64,000 bases of DNA from Paucimonas sp. (lineage in GTDB: Bacteria; Pseudomonadota; Gammaproteobacteria; Pseudomonadales; Pseudomonadaceae), in assembly GCA_031253995.1 (NCBI GenBank), contig JAIRVG010000009.1, positions 1 through 64,000 of the forward strand, read 5' to 3'. Positions 52,598 to 61,025 of this stretch are shown here, piece after piece. A program made the position numbers and the translations under genes. Every line of letters begins with the position of its first letter. The stretch's first letter is position 1. The notes under the pieces were generated by a model. It had not been told where the DNA came from. It saw only the letters and a program-made list of their open reading frames with translations, and did not search any database.

Positions 52598-54544
52598 TCA
52601 GATCCGGAAATGCCCGACCATCCCCTTCAGCTCCGCCCCCAACTGCGCCAGTTCGATACTCGAACTGGCGTTGCCGCGCATGGCGATCGCCGACTGATCG
52701 GCACTGCTGCGGATCTGCGTGACGCTGCGGCTGATTTCCTCGGCCACCGAACTCTGCTGCTCGGCCGCCGCGGCGATCTGCTGGTTCATCTGCTGGATCA
52801 GTGACACCGCGCTGGCGATGCTGCCCAGGGCGCTTTCGGTCTGCAGGGCATCGGCCACCGCCAGCTTGACCAGCTCGCCGCTGCCCTGGATCTGCGCCAC
52901 CGAGGCCTGGGCATTGCTGCGCAGGCTGCTGACCAGGCGCTCGATCTCGCCGGTGGATTGCTGGGTGCGCTGGGCCAGCGCACGCACTTCGTCCGCCACC
53001 ACGGCGAAGCCGCGCCCCTGCTCACCGGCCCGGGCCGCCTCGATGGCGGCGTTGAGGGCCAGCAGGTTGGTCTGCTCGGCGACGCTCTTGATCACTTCCA
53101 GTACCGAACCGATGTGCTGGATCTCCGCGCTGAGGCTCTCGATGCTGTGGCTGGCGGAGTCCGCGGCGCTGGCCAGGCGCTCGATGCGCTGCATGCTCTG
53201 GCGCACCACCTGCTGGCCGCTTTCCACCTTGCCGTCCGCCGACTGCGCGGCCTGGGCCGCTTCCTCGGCATCGCGGGCGACGCTGTGCACGGTGGCGGTC
53301 ATCTGCTGCATGGCAGTGGCGACCTGGTCGGTCTCGTCCTTCTGGCTGCTGACTTCGCGGTTGGTCTGCTCGGTCACCGCCGACAGGCTGTGGGCGTTGC
53401 TGGCGAGCTTGTCGATGCCAGCCTGCAGGCCGCTGACGATGCCGCTCAGGCCGCTGCCCATCTGCTGCATGGCCAGGAGCAGTTGGCCGACCTCGTCGCG
53501 ACGGTCGACGGCAATTTCGCCGCGCAGGTCGCCGGCGGCGATTTCCTGGGCGCGGACGATCACCCGGCGCAGCGGCAGGACGATCGCCCGGGTGATGAGC
53601 ACCGCCGCGACCACGCCCACCAGCAGCGCCGCCAGCGACGAGACCAGGATCAGCAGGGCATTGCGCTTCAGTTCCGCCTGCATGGCGGCATCGATGTCGG
53701 CATTGATCTGATCGACCCGCTCGGTCACCTGGTCGGCGCGCGCCTGCAGTTGCTTGCGCAATTGTTCTTCACGGGCCAGCAAGTCGGTGTATTCGCCCAG
53801 TTTCTCGCCGAAGCTGGCGATATGGGTGGTCACCTCGCCGAGCACGCTCTGGTAGCCGGGATCCTGCACCGTGCCCTTGAGCTGGTCGGCCAGTTGCGCC
53901 GCCTGCTCGGCCTGCTCGATGCGGCCCTGGCGGGCATCCTCGGCACCCTTGCGGTTCTGCTCCAGGCGCACCCGCGCCTCGTCCATGGCCTGCAGCATCA
54001 GGCGCGCCACCTGGGCCACCTGGCCGGCCTGCTCGACGAACTCGGCGCCTTTCTGGCCCTGGGAATCCTTGAGGGTCCAGGTACCGTCGTCAGCCAGTCC
54101 GGACTGCAGCACATCGAGGTTGTTGGCGACGCTGGAGACCGACCAGCTGGCCATGTCCAGCGCCAGCTCCTTGGACTGGGTCAATTCCACGTATTCGTCG
54201 AAGGCCTGGCGATAGGCGGTGAGCGCGCTGCCGACGTCGCTGCCACCCAGCTCCGGCAGTTCCGCGGCCTGGCTGGTCAGCGCCTCGACGCCTTTGCGCA
54301 GCGCCTCGGCCTCCTTGGGATCGGAGCGCTGGGCGTAGCGCTGCTCATGCATGCGCAGCGCCAGCACGCCGTCGTTGAACACGGTGATCTGCTTGAGCCC
54401 GTCGAAACGCTGGCCCAGCCCGTACAACGCGGCGATGCCGATCGCCGCCACCACTGCCGTCAGCAGCAGTACCAGAGTGAATCCAAGCCCCAGCTTGCGG
54501 GCCATGCCCAGGTTGGCAAAACCGCCATTCGCGCCCGACTTCAT
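52598..54544 (-). CDS. Methyl-accepting chemotaxis protein, HBM-type sensor
   Basis: A 648-residue chemoreceptor. TM1 is about 21-41 ([23 protein letters not shown]). A large periplasmic helical sensor of about 250 residues follows, then TM2 (about 291-315 [20 protein letters not shown]), HAMP, and the cytoplasmic signalling domain with hairpin [38 protein letters not shown]. Length and the helix-rich sensor fit the helical bimodular (HBM) type of P. putida McpS/McpQ that binds organic acids. No CheR-binding pentapeptide is seen at the C-terminus. Adjacent to BenE, so the ligand could be an organic or aromatic acid (inference only). Confidence 0.9.
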   Translation of the reverse strand: MKSGANGGFANLGMARKLGLGFTLVLLLTAVVAAIGIAALYGLGQRFDGLKQITVFNDGVLALRMHEQRYAQRSDPKEAEALRKGVEALTSQAAELPELGGSDVGSALTAYRQAFDEYVELTQSKELALDMASWSVSSVANNLDVLQSGLADDGTWTLKDSQGQKGAEFVEQAGQVAQVARLMLQAMDEARVRLEQNRKGAEDARQGRIEQAEQAAQLADQLKGTVQDPGYQSVLGEVTTHIASFGEKLGEYTDLLAREEQLRKQLQARADQVTERVDQINADIDAAMQAELKRNALLILVSSLAALLVGVVAAVLITRAIVLPLRRVIVRAQEIAAGDLRGEIAVDRRDEVGQLLLAMQQMGSGLSGIVSGLQAGIDKLASNAHSLSAVTEQTNREVSSQKDETDQVATAMQQMTATVHSVARDAEEAAQAAQSADGKVESGQQVVRQSMQRIERLASAADSASHSIESLSAEIQHIGSVLEVIKSVAEQTNLLALNAAIEAARAGEQGRGFAVVADEVRALAQRTQQSTGEIERLVSSLRSNAQASVAQIQGSGELVKLAVADALQTESALGSIASAVSLIQQMNQQIAAAAEQQSSVAEEISRSVTQIRSSADQSAIAMRGNASSSIELAQLGAELKGMVGHFRI

Positions 54545-54675
54545 TGTTCGCCGCCCTCTCCTGCTGCCCTTGGAAAACGTGCCGGATATCCAAGGGTGCA
54601 GAGTGGCAATGGCATTGGCGAGTGCACAAGACACCCCTGTCGCAATAATGGCAAAAAGCTAGGGAGTCGTCGTTT

Positions 54676-56088
54676 TCAGGAAGCTGGAGGTCGTCGCGAC
54701 GATGCTTGCGAGACGGCCTGGAAAAACGCCTGGGCACGCAGGTCGCGGGCATAGGCGACGTTGATGCGCAGCCAGTCGCTGTCGCGGCCTTGCGGGTCGA
54801 AAGCGGAGCCCGGTGAGAGTAGTACACCTTCGGCCTGGGCGATGCGTTGCAGGCAGGAAAAATCCGCACCCGGGTAGCGGGTCCAGACGAACATGCCGCC
54901 ATAGGGCTCGGCGAAGACCTCCCAGCCATTGGCCTCCAGCAGGCGCAAGGCACTGGCCATGTGCTCCGCCAGACGCAGCCGCAGGCGCTGCACGCTCTTG
55001 CGGTACACGCCGCTGCCGAGCAGGTGCGCTACCACTTGTTCGGCGAAGCGCGAGGCACCGATGCCGGTGATCATCTTCACCTCGGCCAGTTGCGCCACCA
55101 GTCCGGCATCGGCCACCAGGTAGCCGACCCGCAGCGAACTGCTGAGGGTCTTGGAAAAGCTCGCCAGGTAGATCACCCGTTGCTGGCTGTCGAGGGTGGC
55201 CAGGCGGGTCGCCGGGCCTTCCTGGAAGTCTGCGTAGATGTCGTCCTCGATGATCCGCAGGTCATGTTCGCCGGCCAGCTCCAGCAGGCGCTGGGCGCTG
55301 CGGGGGCTGAGGCTGGTACCGGTGGGGTTCTGGTACAGGCTGTTGAGGAACAGGTAGCGCGGACGATGCTCGTTCAGCAGCCCGGCCAGGACATCGAGGT
55401 CCGGCCCCTGCGCCGTGCGCCGGACCTCCAGCATGCGCACGCCATGCAGGCGCAGCAGGTTGTACAGGTTGTAGTAACCGGGACGTTCCACCAGCACCGT
55501 GTCGCCGGGCTTGAGCAGAGTGCGCACCAGCAGGTCGAGGGCCTGGCTGGCGCCCTGGGTGGCGAGGATCTGTTCCGGCTGCACCTGGATACCGAGCAAC
55601 CCCAGGCGCTTGCGCACCTGCTGACGCAATGCGGTCAGGCCCAGGGGCGGGCCGTAGCCGAACAGGTCCTGGTCGGCGCCGCGGCTGACCTGGCGAATCG
55701 CCTGGGCGATCTCCTCGCTCTGCCGCCAGTTGCCCGGCAGCCAGCCGCAGCCGAGCCGCAGCAGGTCTTCCTGCTCGTCGCTGAACAGGCGCCAGCGTCC
55801 CTCGGCGCCCTCGTCCCAGGCCGGTTCCTCGGCAAAGGGTGCCTGGCCCCGACGCTCGGCGACGAAGAATCCCACGCCGTGCCGCGCCTCCAGCCAACCT
55901 TGGGACACCAGCCGGTCATAGGCCTCGATGGCACAGGACTGGCTGACCCCCTGCTCGCGCACCAGATGGCGGATCGACGGCAGGCGGGTGCCGGGACGCA
56001 GGCGCTGGTCGCTGATCCAGTGGCGCAGGCTATCGGTCAGTTGCTGCACCAGGGGCATGGCCGATTGGCGGTCGAGGTTCAGTTTCAT
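54676..56088 (-). CDS. MocR/PdxR-type regulator
   Basis: A 470-residue fusion of an N-terminal GntR-type winged helix (residues about 8-75: LTDSLRHWISDQRLRPGTRLPSIRHLVREQGVSQSCAIEAYDRL) with a class I aminotransferase domain. The PLP lysine is in YLASFSKTLSSSLRVGYL. Such proteins bind PLP and act as repressors or activators. It is divergent from an MFS gene rather than pdx genes, so the target is probably that exporter. An inverted repeat at 56109 lies in the shared promoter. Confidence 0.92.
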   Translation of the reverse strand: MKLNLDRQSAMPLVQQLTDSLRHWISDQRLRPGTRLPSIRHLVREQGVSQSCAIEAYDRLVSQGWLEARHGVGFFVAERRGQAPFAEEPAWDEGAEGRWRLFSDEQEDLLRLGCGWLPGNWRQSEEIAQAIRQVSRGADQDLFGYGPPLGLTALRQQVRKRLGLLGIQVQPEQILATQGASQALDLLVRTLLKPGDTVLVERPGYYNLYNLLRLHGVRMLEVRRTAQGPDLDVLAGLLNEHRPRYLFLNSLYQNPTGTSLSPRSAQRLLELAGEHDLRIIEDDIYADFQEGPATRLATLDSQQRVIYLASFSKTLSSSLRVGYLVADAGLVAQLAEVKMITGIGASRFAEQVVAHLLGSGVYRKSVQRLRLRLAEHMASALRLLEANGWEVFAEPYGGMFVWTRYPGADFSCLQRIAQAEGVLLSPGSAFDPQGRDSDWLRINVAYARDLRAQAFFQAVSQASSRRPPAS

Positions 56089-56108
56089 GGCGCGAAGTGT
56101 TCGGTTGT

Positions 56109-56118
56109 TTTGGCCAAA
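56109..56118. promoter_or_regulatory. Palindrome in the mocR/MFS intergenic region
   Basis: TTTGGCCAAA is a perfect 10-base palindrome, extended to TGTTTTGGCCAAACA, lying 20 bases before the MocR start and about 90 before the MFS start. It is a candidate half of a MocR binding site, which usually consists of direct repeats. Supported by position only. Confidence 0.4.
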
Positions 56119-56204
56119 CAGTTAATCACAAAAGCCTCAAGGCTGTGTCTTTCGCCATTGCGGACACCTCCGGACAATCGAAGGCGTCATTCAAGGAGAA
56201 CCCC

Positions 56205-57374
56205 ATGATCAGCCGCCACGCTTCCACCACACTGGCCTTCGCCCTGTGCCTGGTGACCTTCGCCGTCAACCTCCAGGCTCCGCTGTATACCGCTTATACG
56301 GCCTTGTCCGGCCAGGGCGCGGCGGCCACGGCGGTGGCGTTCTCCGGCTATGTGATCGGCGTCTTGCCGGTGCTGTTGCTGCTGGGTGGGCTGGCGGACC
56401 GGGTCGGGCACAAGCGCCTGATCGTCGCGGCGCTGCTCCTGTCGATGGCGGCCACCGTGCTGATGCTGATGGCCCCGGGCCTGACCAGCCTCGCCTGCGC
56501 CCGCACCCTGCTCGGGGTCGGCACGGCACTGGCGTCGGCCACCGGCACGGCGTACATGTGCGAGCTGCTGCAAGGTAGCGACAGCCGCGCCGCGGCGAAC
56601 CGGGTCACCGCCAGCACGTCGCTGGGTTTCGGCCTGGGTGCGGCGGTCACCAGCCTGTTCCTGTTGCAGGGACCGAGCCTGGCACCGGGCAGTTTCCCCC
56701 TGCACCTGGGCCTGGCCCTGGTCGCGCTGCTGGCGGTACTGCGCCTGCCGGATCCGGCGCCACGCCGCTCCACGCCGTTGCTACGCCTGCCCTTCTACCC
56801 GGCTGGCAGCCTGCCCTATGGCCTGGCGATCCTGCTGGCCTGGGCTTGTGTCGGCCTGGTGATCGCCCTGATGCCGTCGATCCTGGCGCGCCATGAACTG
56901 GCAAACTGGTCGGGGCTTTCGACCTTCTGCGTGATCAGTTGCGGCTTGCTGTTCCAGCCACTGGCCCGGCGCATGACGTCGAACCGCTCTACCCTGCTCG
57001 GGCTGCTGGTCCTGCCGTGCAGCTACGTCGTATTGGCCTGGGGCGCGCACGGTGGCGTGCTGGCGGCGGTGTTGCTGGGGGCGATCGGTGCCAGCAGCGC
57101 CTGCTACGGCTTCATCTACCTGGGTGGGTTGTCGGCGGTGAATGCCCTGGCCGGCGCAGAAAAGACCCGCGCCAGCGCCGGATTCTTCCTGCTGGCGTAT
57201 CTCGGTTTCAGCCTGCCGGTGATCTTCACCGGCCTGCTCGCCGACCGCTTTGGCGCCGGCACCGCGCTGGCGCTGTTCGGTGCCCTGCTGCTGCTCGGCT
57301 GCCTGGCGGTGGCTGGCGCACTGCTGCGCGCCAGCCGCAACACCAGGATCCAGGCGTTGCTACAGGTCAGATAG
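56205..57374 (+). CDS. MFS transporter
   Basis: A 389-residue major facilitator protein with about 12 helices (FSGYVIGVLPVLLLLGGLADRVGHKRLIV contains the family loop after helix 2; GTALASATGTAYMCELL follows). It resembles YfcJ/YhhS-type exporters. AAGGAG precedes the ATG at 56205. Divergent from the MocR regulator that likely controls it. Its 3' end overlaps the convergent SDR gene by 8 bases. Confidence 0.87.
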   Translation: MISRHASTTLAFALCLVTFAVNLQAPLYTAYTALSGQGAAATAVAFSGYVIGVLPVLLLLGGLADRVGHKRLIVAALLLSMAATVLMLMAPGLTSLACARTLLGVGTALASATGTAYMCELLQGSDSRAAANRVTASTSLGFGLGAAVTSLFLLQGPSLAPGSFPLHLGLALVALLAVLRLPDPAPRRSTPLLRLPFYPAGSLPYGLAILLAWACVGLVIALMPSILARHELANWSGLSTFCVISCGLLFQPLARRMTSNRSTLLGLLVLPCSYVVLAWGAHGGVLAAVLLGAIGASSACYGFIYLGGLSAVNALAGAEKTRASAGFFLLAYLGFSLPVIFTGLLADRFGAGTALALFGALLLLGCLAVAGALLRASRNTRIQALLQVR

Positions 57375-58128
57375 CAGTGGCGCCGCCGTCTACGGTCAAG
57401 GCATGGCCAGTGGTGAAGGCCGCGCCATCGCTGCACAGGTAGAGCACGGCGGCAGCGATTTCCTCGACCTTGCCGATGCGCCCCACCGGGTGCATCGCCG
57501 CGGCGAACTCGGCCTTGCGCGGATCCGCCTCGTAGGCACGGCGGAACATGTCGGTGTCGATCACCGCCGGACACACCGCGTTGACGCGGATCTGCTTCTT
57601 CGCATACTCGATGGCGGCGGACTTGGTCAGACCGATCACCGCATGCTTGGACGCCGCGTAGATGCTCATCTTCGGCGCCGCGCCAAGGCCGGCGACCGAG
57701 GCGGTGTTGACGATAGCCCCGCCGCCCTGGGCCAGCATCAGCGGCAACTGGTACTTCATGCACAGCCACACGCCCTTGACGTTGACGCCCATGATCGCGT
57801 CGAACTCGGCTTCGCTGCCTTCGGCCAGGCGGCCCTGCTCGATCTCGATACCGGCGTTGTTGAAGGCGTAGTCCAGGCGGCCGTAGGCTTCGACGGTACG
57901 CGCCATCAGTTGCTGCACGTCCGCATCCCTGGTCACGTTGCACGGCACGAACAGCGCGTCTCCGCCCGCCGCACGGATCGCCGCCACCGTGGCTTCGCCA
58001 CCGGCCACATCGAGGTCGGCGACCACCACTTTCAAGCCTTCTGCGGCGAATGCCTGGGCCGTGGCCCGACCGATACCCGCGGCGGCGCCGGTGACCAGGG
58101 CGACCTGGCCGCTGAATGTCATGCTCAT
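57367..58128 (-). CDS. Short-chain dehydrogenase/reductase
   Basis: A 253-residue classical SDR. The cofactor motif TGAAAGIGRA is near residue 14, an acidic D (VVADLDVAGGEA) favours NAD, NNAGIE is near 90, the catalytic Ser is in VNTASVAGLG, YxxxK is YAASK, and HALTVDGGATAI ends it. ATG 58128 has AGGAG 6 bases upstream; a second ATG two codons later is possible. Substrate unknown. Confidence 0.9.
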   Translation of the reverse strand: MSMTFSGQVALVTGAAAGIGRATAQAFAAEGLKVVVADLDVAGGEATVAAIRAAGGDALFVPCNVTRDADVQQLMARTVEAYGRLDYAFNNAGIEIEQGRLAEGSEAEFDAIMGVNVKGVWLCMKYQLPLMLAQGGGAIVNTASVAGLGAAPKMSIYAASKHAVIGLTKSAAIEYAKKQIRVNAVCPAVIDTDMFRRAYEADPRKAEFAAAMHPVGRIGKVEEIAAAVLYLCSDGAAFTTGHALTVDGGATAI

Positions 58129-58357
58129 CGATAGCTCCTGCAACAAGGTGGGGACAGTGGCGAGAGTCTAGTCAGGCGGCGTCGCGCTTGGGCAGCATCA
58201 TCAAGGCGCCGGTTGAAGTACCATGCGAAGCGATGATTATCCCTGCCCGCCTTCATCATCCTGCTGGATGCCCGGGTATTCGCTGCGGCGCACGAGCTTG
58301 CCGAAGGCGCCATCAGGGTCTATCACAAGACTTTTGCCCAACCTTCGCGAGGCTTCC

Positions 58358-59362
58358 ATGACTGCCCAGACCAACCGCCGCTTCCTGCTCGCCAAACGCC
58401 CGGTGGGCGCCGTGACCCGGGACGACTTCAGCTTCGAACAGGTACCGGTGGGCGAGCCCGCCGACGGCCAGGTGCTGGTGAAGAACCTGTACCTGTCCCT
58501 CGACCCGGCCATGCGCGGCTGGATGAACGAAGGCAAGTCGTACATTCCGCCGGTGGGCCTGGGCCAGGTGATGCGCGCCCTTGGCGTCGGTGAAGTGATC
58601 GCCTCACGCAACCCGAAATTCGCCGTCGGCGATCACGTGAACGGCGCCCTCGGCGTCCAGGACTACTTCCTCGGCGAGCCACAGGGCTTCTACAAGGTCG
58701 ATCCGAAGCTGGTGCCGCTGCCGCGCTATCTGTCGGCACTGGGCATGACCGGGATGACCGCCTACTTCGCCCTGCTCGATGTCGGCCAGCCGAAGGCCGG
58801 TGACACCGTGGTGATTTCCGGCGCCGCCGGCGCGGTGGGCAGCATCGCCGGGCAGATCGCCAGGATCAAGGGCTGCCGCGTGGTGGGGATCGCCGGCGGT
58901 GCGGAAAAATGCCAGTACCTGAAGGACGAACTGGGCTTCGACGGCACCATCGACTACAAGGCCGAGGATGTGCTCGAAGGCCTCAAGCGCGAATGCCCGA
59001 AAGGCGTGGACGTGTACTTCGACAACGTCGGCGGCGACATCCTCGACGCGGTGCTCAGCCGCCTGAACCTCAAGGCGCGGGTAGTGATCTGCGGCGCCAT
59101 CAGCCAGTACAACAACAAGCAGGCGGTGAAAGGCCCGGCCAACTACCTGGCGCTGCTGGTCAACCGCGCACGCATGGAAGGCTTCGTGGTGATGGACTAT
59201 GTCGCGCAGTACGCCGCGGCAGGCCAGGAAATCGCCGGATGGCTGGCGAGTGGCAAGCTGAAGAGCAAGGAGGATGTGGTGGAAGGGCTGGAGACCTTCC
59301 CCGAGACGCTGTTGAAGCTGTTCAGCGGGGAGAACTTCGGCAAGCTGGTGCTGAAGGTCTGA
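58358..59362 (+). CDS. NADP-dependent oxidoreductase (CurA/YncB-like)
   Basis: A 334-residue zinc-independent medium-chain dehydrogenase of the leukotriene B4 dehydrogenase / curcumin reductase group. N-terminal NLYLSLDPAMRGWMN, the cofactor-binding VVISGAAGAVGSIAGQIARIKGC and the conserved VYFDNVGGDILD are diagnostic. It reduces alpha,beta-unsaturated ketones or aldehydes using NADPH; the natural substrate is unknown. CGAGG precedes the ATG at 58358. A strong terminator follows directly. Confidence 0.9.
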   Translation: MTAQTNRRFLLAKRPVGAVTRDDFSFEQVPVGEPADGQVLVKNLYLSLDPAMRGWMNEGKSYIPPVGLGQVMRALGVGEVIASRNPKFAVGDHVNGALGVQDYFLGEPQGFYKVDPKLVPLPRYLSALGMTGMTAYFALLDVGQPKAGDTVVISGAAGAVGSIAGQIARIKGCRVVGIAGGAEKCQYLKDELGFDGTIDYKAEDVLEGLKRECPKGVDVYFDNVGGDILDAVLSRLNLKARVVICGAISQYNNKQAVKGPANYLALLVNRARMEGFVVMDYVAQYAAAGQEIAGWLASGKLKSKEDVVEGLETFPETLLKLFSGENFGKLVLKV

Positions 59363-59365
59363 AAC

Positions 59366-59393
59366 GAAACAGGGCCCTTGCGGGCCCTGTTTC
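59366..59393. terminator. Bidirectional terminator between the reductase gene and pyrF
   Basis: GAAACAGGGCCC-TTGC-GGGCCCTGTTTC is a perfect 12-base-pair stem with a 4-base loop, followed by TTGTGTT on the plus strand. It lies between two convergent genes. Confidence 0.9.
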
Positions 59394-59398
59394 TTGTG

Positions 59399-60100
59399 TT
59401 AGCCGCGAATTTCCGCGACAACAGCAGCCAGCGCCTGGGCCGGGTCGGCGGCCTGGCTGATCGGACGGCCGATCACCAGGTAGTCGGAGCCGGCGTCCAG
59501 GGCCTGGCGCGGGGTGAGGATGCGGCGCTGGTCGTCCTGGGCGCTGCCAGCCGGACGGATGCCCGGGGTCACCAGTTGCAGCGACGGGTGCGCCGCCTTC
59601 AGTGCCGGCGCTTCCAGGGCCGAGCAGACCAGGCCGTCCATGCCGGCCTTCTCCGCCAGCGCGGCCAGGCGCAGCACCTGCTCCTGCGGTTCGATATCCA
59701 GGCCGATACCGGCCAGGTCCTCGCGCTCCATGCTGGTCAGCACGGTCACGCCGATCAGCAGCGGCTGCGGGCCGCTGCGCTTGGCCAGCTCTTCGCGGCA
59801 GGCCGACATCATGCGCAGGCCGCCGGAGCAATGCACGTTGACCATCCACACGCCCATCTCGGCCGCAGCCTTGACCGCCATCGCCGTGGTGTTGGGGATG
59901 TCGTGGAATTTCAGGTCGAGGAACACTTCGAAGCCCTTGGCGCACAGGGTCTCGACGATGCCGGAAGCGCTGCTGGTGAACAGCTCCTTGCCAACCTTCA
60001 CCCGGCACAGCGCAGGGTCCAGCTGATCGGCCAGCTTCAGGGCGGCGTCACGGGTGGGGAAATCCAGGGCGACAATCAGGGGCGTCTGGCAGGCGGACAT
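59399..60100 (-). CDS. pyrF: Orotidine 5'-phosphate decarboxylase
   Basis: A 233-residue enzyme forming UMP from OMP in de novo pyrimidine synthesis. The catalytic block [12 protein letters not shown] (Asp-x-Lys-x-x-Asp) is present, with [12 protein letters not shown] at the N-terminus and the phosphate-gripper ending [11 protein letters not shown]. The ATG at 60100 fits the family length; a longer frame to 60178 was rejected. Confidence 0.96.
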   Translation of the reverse strand: MSACQTPLIVALDFPTRDAALKLADQLDPALCRVKVGKELFTSSASGIVETLCAKGFEVFLDLKFHDIPNTTAMAVKAAAEMGVWMVNVHCSGGLRMMSACREELAKRSGPQPLLIGVTVLTSMEREDLAGIGLDIEPQEQVLRLAALAEKAGMDGLVCSALEAPALKAAHPSLQLVTPGIRPAGSAQDDQRRILTPRQALDAGSDYLVIGRPISQAADPAQALAAVVAEIRG

Positions 60101-60278
60101 GGGCAGGGTCTCTTGGCAAGTCGAAAACGGCGCGCATTGTAAACGATGCGGCGCTGCAACGGGGGCCGGTGATCGCAAATCAACAGGTGGCAGGCGCGAC
60201 CCTATAATTGAACCAACACGCGTATTTTTTACTCGATATTACAGATACGGCCCGATTGCCGTACGAAGGAGGAACGTC

Positions 60279-60446
60279 ATGCCCTGGTACGCCTGGTTGA
60301 TTCTGCTGGTGGCGATTGGCTCGATCGTGGGTGGACTGATGATGCTCAGGGATACTGCGAAGAAGTTGCCGTTGACGGATGAACAGCTCAAGCGGGTTCA
60401 TGAGCGAAATGCGGAAATGGATGCCAAGGAGGCGCAGGATCGTTGA
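60279..60446 (+). CDS. DUF2897-family small membrane protein
   Basis: A 55-residue protein: one N-terminal transmembrane helix (residues 2-23, WYAWLILLVAIGSIVGGLMML) and a charged tail (KKLPLTDEQLKRVHERNAEMDAKEAQD). It fits the DUF2897 family of short membrane proteins, function unknown. AAGGAGG lies 7 bases before the ATG. A shared hairpin terminator follows. Confidence 0.85.
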   Translation: MPWYAWLILLVAIGSIVGGLMMLRDTAKKLPLTDEQLKRVHERNAEMDAKEAQDR

Positions 60447-60458
60447 GTGCGGTACATG

Positions 60459-60487
60459 AAAAAGGCCGATCTGCATGATCGGCCTTT
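60459..60487. terminator. Bidirectional terminator
   Basis: GAAAAAGGCCGATC, loop TGCAT, GATCGGCCTTTC forms a stem with A/T tracts on both sides. It lies between the convergent DUF2897 and ComEA-like genes. Confidence 0.88.
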
Positions 60488-60499
60488 CCTCGGGTTGAC

Positions 60500-60817
60500 T
60501 CAGTTAACCGTCAATTTGTCGCGATTGCGCTCCAGTAATGCCTTACCGATACCCTTGATCTCCAGCAGCTCGTCTACCGAGGCGAAGTCCCCATTTTCTT
60601 CGCGATAAGCGACGATAGCGTCAGCCTTGGCCTTGCCGATACCACTCAGTTGGCTTTGCAGGGTTGCGGCGTCCGCCTTGTTCAGGTTCAGCGGAGCCGA
60701 CTGAACTTCGCCAGCAACCATGACCGCAGGGGCTGGTGCACTGGGTGCAGCACTGAGCGGCAGGGAGATGGCGCCGATCAGGGCGAATACGAGCGAAGCG
60801 AAATAAGCGTGGCGCAT
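60500..60817 (-). CDS. ComEA-type helix-hairpin-helix protein
   Basis: A 105-residue secreted protein. A signal peptide spans residues 1-23 (FASLVFALIGAISLPLSAA), followed by a short Pro/Ala-rich linker and two helix-hairpin-helix motifs (LNKADAATLQSQLSGIGKAKADAIVAYR and SVDELLEIKGIGKALLERNRDKL). Such proteins bind DNA in the periplasm and are linked to natural transformation. No other competence gene is in view. The ATG at 60817 follows AAGGAG; a longer frame was rejected. Confidence 0.9.
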   Translation of the reverse strand: MRHAYFASLVFALIGAISLPLSAAPSAPAPAVMVAGEVQSAPLNLNKADAATLQSQLSGIGKAKADAIVAYREENGDFASVDELLEIKGIGKALLERNRDKLTVN

Positions 60818-60975
60818 GGATGAAACTCCTTGAGTTCGGAATGACGAGGGCAGCTTTTCCTTGGCTGCCACTCAAACCTAGTCCGTCATCGGAAAGCTTC
60901 AAACCAGCATTCTTTACCAAATTTGAAAATCGGCGGTTCGAGCAGGAGGCAGGCTCACACCTTCCTGGCGCACAC

Positions 60976-61005
60976 AAAAGAAAAGGCAGCTCCAGGAGCT
61001 GCCTC
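60976..61005 (-). terminator. Terminator after wbpM
   Basis: GGCAGCTCC-A-GGAGCTGCC (60985-61003), preceded on the plus strand by an A-rich run (60977-60984), becomes a stem followed by T residues on the minus strand, 21 bases beyond the wbpM stop. Confidence 0.9.
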
Positions 61006-61025
61006 TCTTCATGTTGCGCTGCGCC

